From: Zobellia barbeyronii
GTDB lineage: Bacteria > Bacteroidota > Bacteroidia > Flavobacteriales > Flavobacteriaceae
DNA length: 64,000 nt
Direction of reading: 5' to 3'
Assembly (NCBI RefSeq): GCF_018603515.1
Contig: NZ_JACATN010000001.1
Location: 434,001 to 498,000, forward strand
Both the position numbers and the translations under genes were made by a program. Shown in pieces: positions 55,211-63,226 of the stretch. The notes below the pieces were generated by a model. It worked only from the letters and a program-made list of their open reading frames with translations. It did no database searches and was not told the DNA's origin. Every line of letters begins with the position of its first letter. Within the stretch, counting starts at the first letter, position 1.

Positions 55211-55243
55211 CAAAAATAATAATTTTTTTGACACGATAGACAA
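55211..55243 (-). promoter_or_regulatory. susC operon promoter
   Basis: Minus-strand -7 box TATTTTTG (55218-55211), 22-base spacer, -33 TTTTTG with its TTG at 55243-55241. The predicted start is near 55204. Confidence 0.65.
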
Positions 55244-55349
55244 AAATCTACCATCATAAATGAGAAATACCTGATTTAAGTGCGAAAAATTAACTATTAT
55301 ATAATTTTGAAGTGTGATCTTGTCAACAAATACGGCTTATCGCAGCGCG

Positions 55350-56363
55350 TTATAAAGAATTGCGCTTGAATAGTTTTGAAGTAACAATAATCTGAGAAAC
55401 CATGTTATTTTTGATATGCTGCGCTGCTATTGTGGCCATATCCTTAAAATCTGTAGAAATTGTCGTGATACCACCAAAGGCAATTTCCTTAATAATATGG
55501 TCATTATGCGATAGTACACCAACATCTTCCCCAACTACCAAACCAGAATTATGGCAATCTTTAAGTAATTCCCAGAGAGAAGCATCATTTATAAAAAAGT
55601 AGATTGACCCTTTTTCTAGTGAGCCTTCTACGTAATCTTCCAATACAATGCCATTTAAACCGTAATCCGCCACGAACCTATGAAATGCCATTAAAATCCC
55701 CCTTGGATAATCTTTATTCTCTGCATAGAAAAGCACTATCTTCTTATACTTTTGTATCTGCGGAAGTAACTCTATTAGCTTATCAAAAGTAGTAGCCTCA
55801 AATTCTTGAGCGATGTAGGAATATTCTTCAGGCATAGGTAAATACCGGTCAACAATTAAAAGCTTTTGGGGCTCAATAGATTCTAGAAGCGGTCTTATTA
55901 CCGAGTTAGGGATTGGTGCCACTACGTACATTCCGTACTTGCCACGGATGTTATTGAAAATAGTTTCAAAAATGGCAACATTATTATGATGAAAAAAGAC
56001 ATCTATTTGATAGCGGTCTCCTAATTCTTTTCTAAACGTATTATAAAAATCTTCTTGAAAACGCTGAAAAGAGAATAAAAGCAATGCTATCCTTAGTGTT
56101 ACTTTCGTTTCGTCACTAATGATAAAGTATCCTTTTAATTTTTTAGACTCTACTAGACCCCTCTCCTTTAACTCTTCGTATGCTTTAACGATGGTCTTTC
56201 TTGCATAACCTATATCGCTTACCATTTTATTTATTGATGGTAATTTATCTCCCACAGAAAGCTCCCCGGAATCCAAAGCTTCAATTACGCCATGAACCAA
56301 TTGTTCGTGCTTTGTTAAGCTATTTACTTCTTTTAGTCGATGGATTATGTGGAGTAACGACAT
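55350..56363 (-). CDS. GntR-family transcriptional regulator with LacI-type sensor domain
   Basis: A 337-residue regulator. Residues 15-85 are a GntR winged helix (LSVGDKLPSINKMVSDIGYARKTIVKAYEEL), and residues 90-330 resemble a periplasmic-binding-protein/LacI sensor (IALLLFSFQRF, VGVLSHNDHIIKEIAFGGIT). In Bacteroidota this type often controls nearby sugar-utilisation genes and releases DNA on binding a sugar. It lies directly upstream of susC on the same strand and is the obvious candidate to bind the shared repeat at 55187 and 41484; this is inference from position. A weak -7 box lies at 56415-56422. Confidence 0.88.
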   Translation of the reverse strand: MSLLHIIHRLKEVNSLTKHEQLVHGVIEALDSGELSVGDKLPSINKMVSDIGYARKTIVKAYEELKERGLVESKKLKGYFIISDETKVTLRIALLLFSFQRFQEDFYNTFRKELGDRYQIDVFFHHNNVAIFETIFNNIRGKYGMYVVAPIPNSVIRPLLESIEPQKLLIVDRYLPMPEEYSYIAQEFEATTFDKLIELLPQIQKYKKIVLFYAENKDYPRGILMAFHRFVADYGLNGIVLEDYVEGSLEKGSIYFFINDASLWELLKDCHNSGLVVGEDVGVLSHNDHIIKEIAFGGITTISTDFKDMATIAAQHIKNNMVSQIIVTSKLFKRNSL

Positions 56364-56414
56364 TAGGTAATGTTAAAAATTAAAAACTGCGGCGAATTTG
56401 TAAGTATAATAATA

Positions 56415-56422
56415 CAAATCTA
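56415..56422 (-). promoter_or_regulatory. Possible -7 box of the GntR gene
   Basis: TAGATTTG on the minus strand, 52 bases before the start codon. No -33 TTG at the usual spacing. The surrounding 267-base gap (56364-56630) is AT-rich and shows no other gene or structure. Confidence 0.35.
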
Positions 56423-56630
56423 TCATAATAAACTTCTAATATCATGATTTTTGCGATACAAATAAAAAAATAAATGTTTCACAAGAAAACAAATATCAAT
56501 TTCATTTTAAGAAAAATGTCTAATCGATTATAAATAAATTTAAATCAACTTAACACCTAAAGTCAAATAAGAGAATGATTTTACGAGCAGGCCAAAGGTC
56601 TTATACACCAAAAACTAAGCTATTTCTATA

Positions 56631-57185
56631 TTACTTTTTCCATCTTAAGCTCTCCATAACCCCACGAATGTCATTCTGAAGATAAGCTGCTGCCGGATAA
56701 ATGGAATCATAGTTAGGCCTTGTATAGAAATACAATGAGCCTGTTACAAAATTATTAGTACTGTCAGTAACATAAAACTGTGCTTGTGAAGCTGCATTAC
56801 CGCTAACTTCGAAGAACATACCATAAACTCCGTTTTCTTCGTTCACAAAGGGCTGTTCCGCTATACCATCTGCCTTTGCAGCATGCTCATAACTTAACCT
56901 TTGAGCATCAGAAAGTAGTTTTTGAACATTGTTCTCTACTTTCTTATAGTTGATATAGATTTCTCCTTTCATCTCCGGATATCCTAAGACTAGTGAAGTC
57001 TTTGTTTTACTTTTTATATTAGCTTGGGTATTATATTTAAAAGAGAAGTAATCTGTTTCTAACTCTCCCTGTTTTGGCGCCCCATACTCTAGTCTAAGTT
57101 GGGCTTTAGGCTTGGGCAGAACTTGCTCATTACAGCCAACAGCCAATATAAATATCATTAAAAGGAACAAACTATATCTGTACAT
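56631..57185 (-). CDS. gldD: Gliding motility lipoprotein GldD
   Basis: A 184-residue lipoprotein (FILAVGC, Cys18) needed for gliding in Flavobacterium. Recognised by KAQLRLEYGAPKQGE, VLGYPEMKGEIYINYKKV, QPFVNEENGVYGMFFEV and the ending GVMESLRWK. It is part of the Gld set that links type IX secretion with surface adhesin movement; its own biochemical role is not settled. Its start overlaps the end of gldE by 14 bases, so they are translated together. It is the last gene of the mutY-ssb-gldE-gldD series, an order common in this family. Confidence 0.93.
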   Translation of the reverse strand: MYRYSLFLLMIFILAVGCNEQVLPKPKAQLRLEYGAPKQGELETDYFSFKYNTQANIKSKTKTSLVLGYPEMKGEIYINYKKVENNVQKLLSDAQRLSYEHAAKADGIAEQPFVNEENGVYGMFFEVSGNAASQAQFYVTDSTNNFVTGSLYFYTRPNYDSIYPAAAYLQNDIRGVMESLRWKK

Positions 57186-58491
57186 CTTGGGGCAACGTTA
57201 TTTTTATTTGCTTTAACCTCTTTTTGTCTAAGCTTTCTACTATGAACTGATATTCGTTAAATACAATTACTTCACCTCTCTTAGGGAAACTTCCTGCTAT
57301 CTCAAGAACAAAACCAGCAATGGTCTCGGATTCTCCTTTCTGTTCCTCAAATTCGGTTTCGTTCTCAATTTTTGCGACTCGATAAAAATCCTTCAATGCG
57401 GTCTTACCGTCAAAAACATAATTAAAATCATCTAATTTTGAGAATATAAGGTCTTCATCATCAAACTCATCACTTATATCGCCAACTATTTCCTCTATAA
57501 TATCTTCTAAGGTAACAATACCTGAAGTACCACCATATTCATCTACTACTACTGCTAAATGGTTCTTCTTTTCCTGAAATTCCAGCAACAAATCATCAAG
57601 CTTTTTATTCTCGGGAACAAAATATGGCTCACGAATAAGTGTCATCCAATTAAAGGTCTTCCTGTCTATATAGGGCAACAAATCTTTAACGTAGAGCACT
57701 CCAAGAACATTGTCCATATGCTCTGAAAAAACGGGGATTCTAGAATAGCCGTGCTTTTTAATTTCACCTACCACCTCAAGAAACTTCATGTCTTCACTAA
57801 TCGCAAATATGTCTATACGAGGACGCATGACCTGTTTTGTGTCCGTATTACCAAACGTAACTATACCCTGCAGAATTTTTTGTTCTTCTTTAGTAGTATC
57901 GCCATCTGCCGTTAACTCTAAAGCTTGGGAAAGTTGATCTATGCTTAAACCAGATTTTTGTTTACCCAATTTATTATACATAAAAAGAGTACCCGCTCTC
58001 ATAGGAAGACTCAATGGGCTGAACAGAAAATCCAATACATTAAGAGGATAAGACATTAAGTGAGCAAACGCAATTCTATTTCGGTTTGCGTATACTTTGG
58101 GCAAAATCTCTCCGAACATCAATATTAAAAAAGTCGCTACCACTACTTCCAAAAGAAACCTAACCCATTCCAATTCTACGTTGGCAAATAGTGAATTACC
58201 TATATTACTAAAAAGTAATACAACACCTATATTAATAGCATTATTTGCTATAAGAATGGTGGCCAGTAGTTTTTTAGGCCTCTCTAGAAGCTTAATGATT
58301 ATATTACCTCGTACACTTTTATTTTCTGCAATCTCATTGACCTCTGTTTGTGAAAGACCAAAGAAAGCCACCTCCGCACCCGATATTAAGGCAGACAACA
58401 TTAACAATACAACAAGAATTGATATTTCAAATGCAAACGCACCTGCAAAAGTAAAAAAGTACGGTACTAAGCTAAGGGGGTCAGGGTCCAA
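57172..58491 (-). CDS. gldE: Gliding motility-associated protein GldE (CBS-pair membrane protein)
   Basis: A 439-residue inner-membrane protein. About four hydrophobic segments (residues 10-190, including LSALISGAEVAFFGLSQTEV) form a DUF21/CNNM domain, followed by a CBS pair (MRPRIDIFAIS to VVDEYGGTSGIVTLEDIIEEIVGD) and a C-terminal CorC/HlyC domain (FVLEIAGSFPKRGE). It resembles magnesium or cobalt efflux proteins and supports GldD function. A 12-bp imperfect hairpin lies in its leader at 58544-58574. Confidence 0.92.
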   Translation of the reverse strand: MDPDPLSLVPYFFTFAGAFAFEISILVVLLMLSALISGAEVAFFGLSQTEVNEIAENKSVRGNIIIKLLERPKKLLATILIANNAINIGVVLLFSNIGNSLFANVELEWVRFLLEVVVATFLILMFGEILPKVYANRNRIAFAHLMSYPLNVLDFLFSPLSLPMRAGTLFMYNKLGKQKSGLSIDQLSQALELTADGDTTKEEQKILQGIVTFGNTDTKQVMRPRIDIFAISEDMKFLEVVGEIKKHGYSRIPVFSEHMDNVLGVLYVKDLLPYIDRKTFNWMTLIREPYFVPENKKLDDLLLEFQEKKNHLAVVVDEYGGTSGIVTLEDIIEEIVGDISDEFDDEDLIFSKLDDFNYVFDGKTALKDFYRVAKIENETEFEEQKGESETIAGFVLEIAGSFPKRGEVIVFNEYQFIVESLDKKRLKQIKITLPQDVQI

Positions 58492-58543
58492 CGGTCAGAA
58501 ATTTAGTAGTAAACTGTGGTTTGTGAACATAACTTCAGCGCAA

Positions 58544-58574
58544 AGCTCTGCTTGGTATATGGCCAAGCAAAGTT
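58544..58574. repeat. Imperfect inverted repeat in the gldE leader
   Basis: Arms 58544-58555 and 58563-58574 (TGCTTGG pairing CCAAGCA at the core, 12 positions with one mismatch and one wobble). No T run follows on the minus strand, so it is more likely a leader structure or RNA-stability element than a terminator of ssb. Confidence 0.45.
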
Positions 58575-58667
58575 CGAAAATGCTGTAAAACTACAATTGT
58601 CTGAATATGCTTTTGTCATACGTATTGATTGTATTTCTAGGGGTTTACTAAAAATACATAATTTTTC

Positions 58668-59132
58668 TTAGAAAGGAAGATCATCTTCTTGATCAGGACG
58701 AACTAAAGGAGCCGCTTTAGGGCTACTTGGTGTATTTGAAGCTGCATTTTGTTGCGGCTTTTGCGCTCCAGATTGCTGGTTTGCCATACTTTCTTTCTTT
58801 GTAGAAAGAAATGTAAAATCCTGCACATGAACTTCGGTACTGTAACGTGTATTACCATCTTCACCTTGCCATTGGCGGTTTTTCAAACGGCCCTCCACAT
58901 AAACCTTATCGCCTTTACTCAAATACTTTTCGCATATTTCAGCTGCCTTATTTCTAACAACAACATTATGCCAATCTGTATTGGTAACACGCTCTCCGGT
59001 TTGTTTATTGGTATAGGTTTCATTAGTAGCAATAGGAAAGCGACCAATGGCCCCTCCTCCTTCAAAATAATGCATTTTGACTTCATCACCTAAGTGGCCA
59101 ATCAACATTACTTTATTTAACGTACCGCTCAT
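58668..59132 (-). CDS. ssb: Single-stranded DNA-binding protein
   Basis: A 154-residue SSB. Residues 1-110 form the OB fold (LNKVMLIGHLGDEVKMHYFE, TDWHNVVVRNKAAEICEKYL, KGDKVYVEGRLKNRQW), then a Gln/Ala/Pro-rich flexible linker and the acidic C-terminal tip DDLPF that docks repair and replication partners. It covers ssDNA during replication and repair. A -7 box TATATTTG lies 28 bases upstream. Confidence 0.95.
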   Translation of the reverse strand: MSGTLNKVMLIGHLGDEVKMHYFEGGGAIGRFPIATNETYTNKQTGERVTNTDWHNVVVRNKAAEICEKYLSKGDKVYVEGRLKNRQWQGEDGNTRYSTEVHVQDFTFLSTKKESMANQQSGAQKPQQNAASNTPSSPKAAPLVRPDQEDDLPF

Positions 59133-59159
59133 AATCTCCTTTTTTGCAATTTGAATCTA

Positions 59160-59167
59160 CAAATATA
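59160..59167 (-). promoter_or_regulatory. -7 box of ssb
   Basis: TATATTTG on the minus strand. No -33 TTG at the usual distance, so ssb may also depend on transcription from mutY. Confidence 0.42.
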
Positions 59168-59262
59168 CTCGTTTTTTAGCCTTGATTACTACCTGTTTCA
59201 TCAACGATATTCAAATTTAACCTATACATTAACAGAAATTAATACTGTATAAGAGGTCGCTA

Positions 59263-60309
59263 TCAGAAATACTGTTTTTTAAAACCCTCTAAAAAGTCGG
59301 CAATAAGCACGGGAACGGGATATTTCTCCACTTCCTCCAAGGAAATACTATCTATTATGCTTCCTTTTGTACGCACTATCCAAAATGTAGTATACAAGTG
59401 TTGATGAGATAATTTATGTACAATGGCGTCCGTGTTGAATTTATCAACGGATATAATTTCTGGCTGATAATCAAAACTGATTAGTTGCTGAGTAAAAGTT
59501 TCTTCTAAAAGGCTTTCTTGAGACTCTAAAAGTGGGAATTGCCATAGATTCTGCCAAATTCCTTTCCCTTTTCGCTGCTCAAGTATCATTTTGTTCTCTT
59601 CGGACATAAAAACAACGTAATTGAAATATCTATTACGAACTTTAGTCTTTTTTAGCTTTACTGGGAGCTCACCTACTTTGTTAGTTTGAAGCGCAATACA
59701 ACTTTTATTGAACGGACATTCTTCACAATTTGGTTTTTTTGGCGAACATTGAATTGCACCAAATTCCATGATACCTTGGTTATAATCACGAATGTTTTCT
59801 GCATTCATCACCTCTCGTGCTAACTTTTTGAAATATTTAACACCCTCAGTACTATTGATAGCTAAATCAACTCCAAAATAACGTGCCAAAACCCTATAAA
59901 CATTACCGTCCACAACGGGTTCAGGCCTATCAAAACAGATAGAGGCTATAGCACTTGCGGTGTAGTCTCCAACCCCTTTAAGTTTCAATAGTTCCTTATA
60001 AGTATCAGGAAAATCACCCCCATATTCCCTTACTACCATCTTAGCTGTAGCATGTAAATTCCTTGCCCTAGAATAGTAGCCTAAACCTTGCCAAAGCTTT
60101 AAAACCTCCTCTTCTGAAGCGTTTGCCAAGTCATGAACTTTAGGGTAATTACCTATGAATTTCAGGTAGTACGGAGTACCCTGCACCACCCGTGTTTGTT
60201 GCAACATAATCTCCGAAAGCCAAATCTTATACGGGTCTCGTGTACCCCTCCACGGTAGGCTTCTTTTATTTTCGTCGTACCAAACAAGAATTCTCTCTGA
60301 AAAAGTCAT
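59263..60309 (-). CDS. mutY: A/G-specific adenine DNA glycosylase MutY
   Basis: Removes adenine mispaired with 8-oxoguanine. The 348-residue protein has SEIMLQQTRV with the catalytic Glu, the helix-hairpin-helix LKGVGDYTASAIAS, the aspartate in VVDGNVYRVLARYF, and an iron-sulfur cluster motif CSPKKPNCEECPFNKSC (C-x6-C-x2-C-x5-C). The C-terminal NUDIX-like domain (about 230-345) is the one that reads the oxidised guanine. It is the first gene of a minus-strand series and divergent from the HU gene. Confidence 0.96.
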   Translation of the reverse strand: MTFSERILVWYDENKRSLPWRGTRDPYKIWLSEIMLQQTRVVQGTPYYLKFIGNYPKVHDLANASEEEVLKLWQGLGYYSRARNLHATAKMVVREYGGDFPDTYKELLKLKGVGDYTASAIASICFDRPEPVVDGNVYRVLARYFGVDLAINSTEGVKYFKKLAREVMNAENIRDYNQGIMEFGAIQCSPKKPNCEECPFNKSCIALQTNKVGELPVKLKKTKVRNRYFNYVVFMSEENKMILEQRKGKGIWQNLWQFPLLESQESLLEETFTQQLISFDYQPEIISVDKFNTDAIVHKLSHQHLYTTFWIVRTKGSIIDSISLEEVEKYPVPVLIADFLEGFKKQYF

Positions 60310-60329
60310 TTTTATAACTGCTATGCGAC

Positions 60330-60337
60330 AAAACTAA
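60330..60337 (-). promoter_or_regulatory. -7 box of mutY
   Basis: TAGTTTTG on the minus strand, about 20 bases before the start codon. No clear -33 element. Confidence 0.42.
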
Positions 60338-60441
60338 CGGTTTATAAAACGATATAAGCCTTCCAGAACGGGCATAAATTGAAAAGTGATGGTGAACGAC
60401 TTAAAATTAACCCTTTAGCACGAAAGATTGATTTTAATTTA

Positions 60442-60449
60442 TATATTTG
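60442..60449 (+). promoter_or_regulatory. -7 box of the HU gene
   Basis: TATATTTG, 38 bases before the ATG at 60488. No -33 TTG at proper spacing. Its position makes the upstream in-frame codon (60428) unlikely as a start. Confidence 0.5.
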
Positions 60450-60487
60450 CATCCCAAAAAAATTATACTGAAAATTTAACACGAAAG

Positions 60488-60778
60488 ATGACGAAAGCAG
60501 AAATTGTATCGAAAATCTCAGACAAGCTGGGAATTGAAAAAGGAGACGTACAGGCTACAGTTGAGAGTTTTATGGAAGAAGTGAAATCTTCTTTGGAAAG
60601 TGGAGACAATGTGTATCTTCGCGGTTTCGGTAGTTTTATTATTAAAACTAGAGCCGAGAAAACTGGAAGGAACATTAGCAAGAACACAACAATTAAAATA
60701 CCGGCACATAATATTCCTGCATTTAAACCTGCAAAGGTTTTTGTAGAAGGTGTCAAAAGCAACGTACAAGTAAAATAA
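60488..60778 (+). CDS. HU-family DNA-binding protein
   Basis: Nucleoid protein of 96 residues that bends DNA as a dimer. The N-terminal helices (KAEIVSKISDKLGIEKGDVQ) and the DNA-contact arm region (LRGFGSFIIKTRAEKTGRN, IPAFKPAKVF) are typical; the intercalating Pro lies in IPAHNIPAF. The start at ATG 60488 gives the standard HU length. It lies 25 bases before the tiny basic protein gene and ahead of the RNase E/G gene, all on one strand. Confidence 0.94.
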   Translation: MTKAEIVSKISDKLGIEKGDVQATVESFMEEVKSSLESGDNVYLRGFGSFIIKTRAEKTGRNISKNTTIKIPAHNIPAFKPAKVFVEGVKSNVQVK

Positions 60779-60803
60779 ATATACTAACTTAAAGTAGAAT
60801 TTT

Positions 60804-60893
60804 ATGCCGAGTGGTAAGAAGAGAAAGAGACATAAGGTAGCTACCCACAAACGCAAAAAGCGTAGGAGAGCTAACAGACACAAGAAGAAATAA
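60804..60893 (+). CDS. 29-residue basic protein with AURKAIP1/COX24 (mS38/bS22-like) character
   Basis: A complete frame from ATG to TAA, reading MPSGKKRKRHKVATHKRKK and ending RRRANRHKKK. Nineteen or so of 29 residues are Lys, Arg or His. I recognise it as the short Bacteroidota protein labelled AURKAIP1/COX24 domain-containing, related to mitochondrial mS38 and mycobacterial bS22, which bind the small ribosomal subunit rRNA. That function is inferred from the family. It sits between HU and the RNase E/G gene and is followed at once by a strong terminator. Confidence 0.8.
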   Translation: MPSGKKRKRHKVATHKRKKRRRANRHKKK

Positions 60894-60897
60894 TTGC

Positions 60898-60936
60898 TAG
60901 GGGTTGAAAATTTTCAACCCCTTTGCTTGTTTTTTC
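60898..60936 (+). terminator. Rho-independent terminator after the HU/basic-protein unit
   Basis: Perfect palindrome GGGGTTGAAAA/TTTTCAACCCC (60900-60921) followed by TTTGCTTGTTTTTT. It separates the abundant HU transcript from the RNase gene 146 bases later. Confidence 0.88.
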
Positions 60937-61066
60937 ACCCAAACGTTCATTGACATAGAGATTTCAGAAAATCTCGGCGAATTATTGTGGTTCGTTTCAA
61001 ATATTGTTTAATCGATTTGTCCACTTATTTTTACTAGTAAGTGTTGACAAATACAAATACATTCAG

Positions 61067-62614
61067 GTGAATAGAGAATTAATCGTAAGATCAAGTTCTG
61101 ATGCCGTCGATTTTGCCCTCTTAAAAGATGGAAAGCTCACTGAATTGCATAAAGAAGAAGACAACAACGATTTTTCCGTTGGTGATATATTCTTAGCAAA
61201 AGTTCGCAAGCCCGTAACCGGTCTAAACGCAGCTTTTGTAAATGTTGGTTATGAAAAAGATGCTTTTCTGCATTATCATGACCTTGGCCCTCAATTGGCC
61301 ACTATGCTAAAATTCATTAAGGGCGTGAGTTCCAATAAGATTACGGATTACTCACTAGCCAACTTTCCATTCGAAAAAGACATTGACAAGAATGGCGTAA
61401 TTACAGACGTCATCAAAGCAAACCAGTCTTTATTGGTTCAAATCGTAAAAGAACCTATTTCAACCAAAGGACCAAGAATTAGCTCCGAACTTTCTATAGC
61501 GGGGCGTTATTTGGTAATGGTACCTTTTTCTGATCGTGTTTCCGTATCTCAAAAAATTGGAAGCAGCGAAGAAAAAGAAAGGTTAAAAATACTCGTTAGA
61601 AGTATCAAACCTAAAGGATTCGGGGTCATTATAAGAACAGTGGCCGAAGGCAAAAAAGTAGCGGAACTAGACAAAGACCTAGAAAATTTGTTGGCCAAAT
61701 GGTCAACAATGTGTAAAAAATTGTACAAGGCTCACACGCCTTCAAAAGTGTTGGTTGAACTTAACAGGGCATCTTCTATCCTTAGGGATATATTCAATGA
61801 TTCTTTTACAGGAATTGAAGTTGATAACGAGACCCTTTATGATCAAATCAAAGATTACGTGCTAGAAATAGCACCAGGAAAGGAATCCATAGTAAAACTG
61901 TATGATTCGCCTGTTCCTATTTTTGAAAAATACGGAATTGAGCGACAGATTAAAACTTCTTTTGGCCGTACCGCCAGCATGAGTAAAGGCGCGTACCTTA
62001 TTATTGAACATACCGAAGCACTACACGTTGTAGATGTAAACAGTGGTAACCGTTCTAACAAGGCCAAAAATCAAGAAGATACTGCTTTAGAGGTCAATCT
62101 ATTGGCAGCTTCAGAAATAGCCAGACAATTGCGCTTGCGCGATATGGGTGGTATTATCGTAGTCGATTTTATTGACATGGTAAAAGCACCACACAGGAAA
62201 AAGCTTTTTGATCATCTTCGCGATGAAATGAAAGATGACCGTGCAAAGCACAAAATATTGCCTCCGAGCAAGTTTGGACTTATACAGATTACTAGACAAC
62301 GGGTCCGGCCCGAAATGAACATTAAGACAACCGAGGAGAATCCGAATGGTAGTGGGAAAGAAATAGAAGCCCCAATAGTCTTAATAGACAAAATTAACGC
62401 CGACCTTGAAAAGTTGTTGAAAGGACCTAAGAAAGATAACGGGATTACACTTAACATTCATCCGTTTATCGCAGCCTATATTACTAAAGGCTTTCCTTCC
62501 ATGCGTTCTAAATGGTTCTTAGAACACAAGAAATGGATTAAAATACAACCTAGGGATGCGTATACGTATCTTGAATATCGTTTTAAAGATAAAGACGGTA
62601 AGACCATATATTAA
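61067..62614 (+). CDS. rng: Ribonuclease E/G family protein (RNase G-like)
   Basis: Endoribonuclease of 515 residues that cleaves AU-rich single-stranded RNA and matures rRNA. An S1 domain (GDIFLAKVRKPVTGLNAAFV) is near residue 35, then the 5'-sensor and the catalytic Asp blocks VDVNSGNR and GGIIVVDFIDM, ending ITRQRVRPEM. The start is GTG at 61067 (VNRELIVRSSSD), since family proteins begin M(N)KELI; the upstream in-frame ATG (61004) would add 21 unusual residues. The CPxCxG zinc link of E. coli RNase E/G is absent; that site reads TTEENPNGSGKE. The symbol follows size and lack of a long C-terminal tail. Confidence 0.9.
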   Translation: MNRELIVRSSSDAVDFALLKDGKLTELHKEEDNNDFSVGDIFLAKVRKPVTGLNAAFVNVGYEKDAFLHYHDLGPQLATMLKFIKGVSSNKITDYSLANFPFEKDIDKNGVITDVIKANQSLLVQIVKEPISTKGPRISSELSIAGRYLVMVPFSDRVSVSQKIGSSEEKERLKILVRSIKPKGFGVIIRTVAEGKKVAELDKDLENLLAKWSTMCKKLYKAHTPSKVLVELNRASSILRDIFNDSFTGIEVDNETLYDQIKDYVLEIAPGKESIVKLYDSPVPIFEKYGIERQIKTSFGRTASMSKGAYLIIEHTEALHVVDVNSGNRSNKAKNQEDTALEVNLLAASEIARQLRLRDMGGIIVVDFIDMVKAPHRKKLFDHLRDEMKDDRAKHKILPPSKFGLIQITRQRVRPEMNIKTTEENPNGSGKEIEAPIVLIDKINADLEKLLKGPKKDNGITLNIHPFIAAYITKGFPSMRSKWFLEHKKWIKIQPRDAYTYLEYRFKDKDGKTIY

Positions 62615-62620
62615 AATATT

Positions 62621-62654
62621 AAAGCGACCTTCAGCAACGATGGTCGCTTTTTTT
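62621..62654 (+). terminator. Rho-independent terminator of the RNase gene
   Basis: Arms AAAGCGACC (62621-62629) and GGTCGCTTT (62642-62650) with a 12-base loop and T7 at the end. It begins six bases after the stop codon. Confidence 0.85.
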
Positions 62655-62704
62655 ATGCCTTATATTTAGATGTAAACAGTCACCATTCTTTATGCATCAA
62701 ATTG

Positions 62705-62712
62705 TACTTTTG
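62705..62712 (+). promoter_or_regulatory. -7 box of recX
   Basis: TACTTTTG, 27 bases before the ATG at 62740 and downstream of the earlier in-frame ATG at 62692. It therefore supports the shorter RecX. Confidence 0.5.
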
Positions 62713-62739
62713 AGTTATAAAGCGCCAAGCAAAATTAAT

Positions 62740-63213
62740 ATGAAGGAACAACGAGCTTATTCCGTAGAGGAAGCGAAAAGAAAACTGGAAGGTTATTGCG
62801 CCTACCAAGACCGTTGTCATAAAGAGGTGGTTACTAAACTTCGCGAAATGCGCATGATTCCAGAAGCCATAGATCAAATTGTAGTTCATTTGATAAATGA
62901 AAATTTTCTTAACGAAGAACGCTTTGCCCAGAGCTATGCCAGAGGCAAATTTTCTATAAAAAAATGGGGGAAAAGACGTATTGTAAACGAGCTGAAGCAA
63001 CGTAACATCTCAAAGTATAACATTACCACCGCACTCAAAGAAATAGACGCTGAGGACTACCTAAGTACACTAGACGCTCTAGCAGAGAAGAGAATCTCCC
63101 AAATTACAGAGCGTAACCCAATGAAGCGAAAGAAAAAATTGGCCGACTACCTTCTTTACAGAGGATGGGAAAGCCATTTGGTCTATGAAAAATTAAAGGA
63201 ACTAGTGCCGTAG
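62740..63213 (+). CDS. recX: RecX-family regulatory protein
   Basis: Predicted modulator of RecA filaments, 157 residues, all-helical. The three RecX repeats are seen in EEAKRKLEGYCAYQDRCHKEV, LINENFLNEERFAQSYARGK and the last part GWESHLVYEKLKEL; KWGKRRIVNELKQRNIS is the typical second-repeat start. No recA is nearby, as is usual in this phylum. The ATG at 62740 is supported by the promoter and by family N-termini. It is convergent with the small outer-membrane-like gene (13-base gap). Confidence 0.88.
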   Translation: MKEQRAYSVEEAKRKLEGYCAYQDRCHKEVVTKLREMRMIPEAIDQIVVHLINENFLNEERFAQSYARGKFSIKKWGKRRIVNELKQRNISKYNITTALKEIDAEDYLSTLDALAEKRISQITERNPMKRKKKLADYLLYRGWESHLVYEKLKELVP

Positions 63214-63226
63214 CACCAACTTTTTA

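Larger units (their letters stand above)
54970..55349. other. susC leader and intergenic region
   Basis: 380 AT-rich bases between the GntR stop and the susC start, with no gene. It holds the susC promoter and operator-like repeat (55187-55243) and then a long untranslated leader. No riboswitch or clear terminator for the GntR gene was recognised. Confidence 0.6.
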
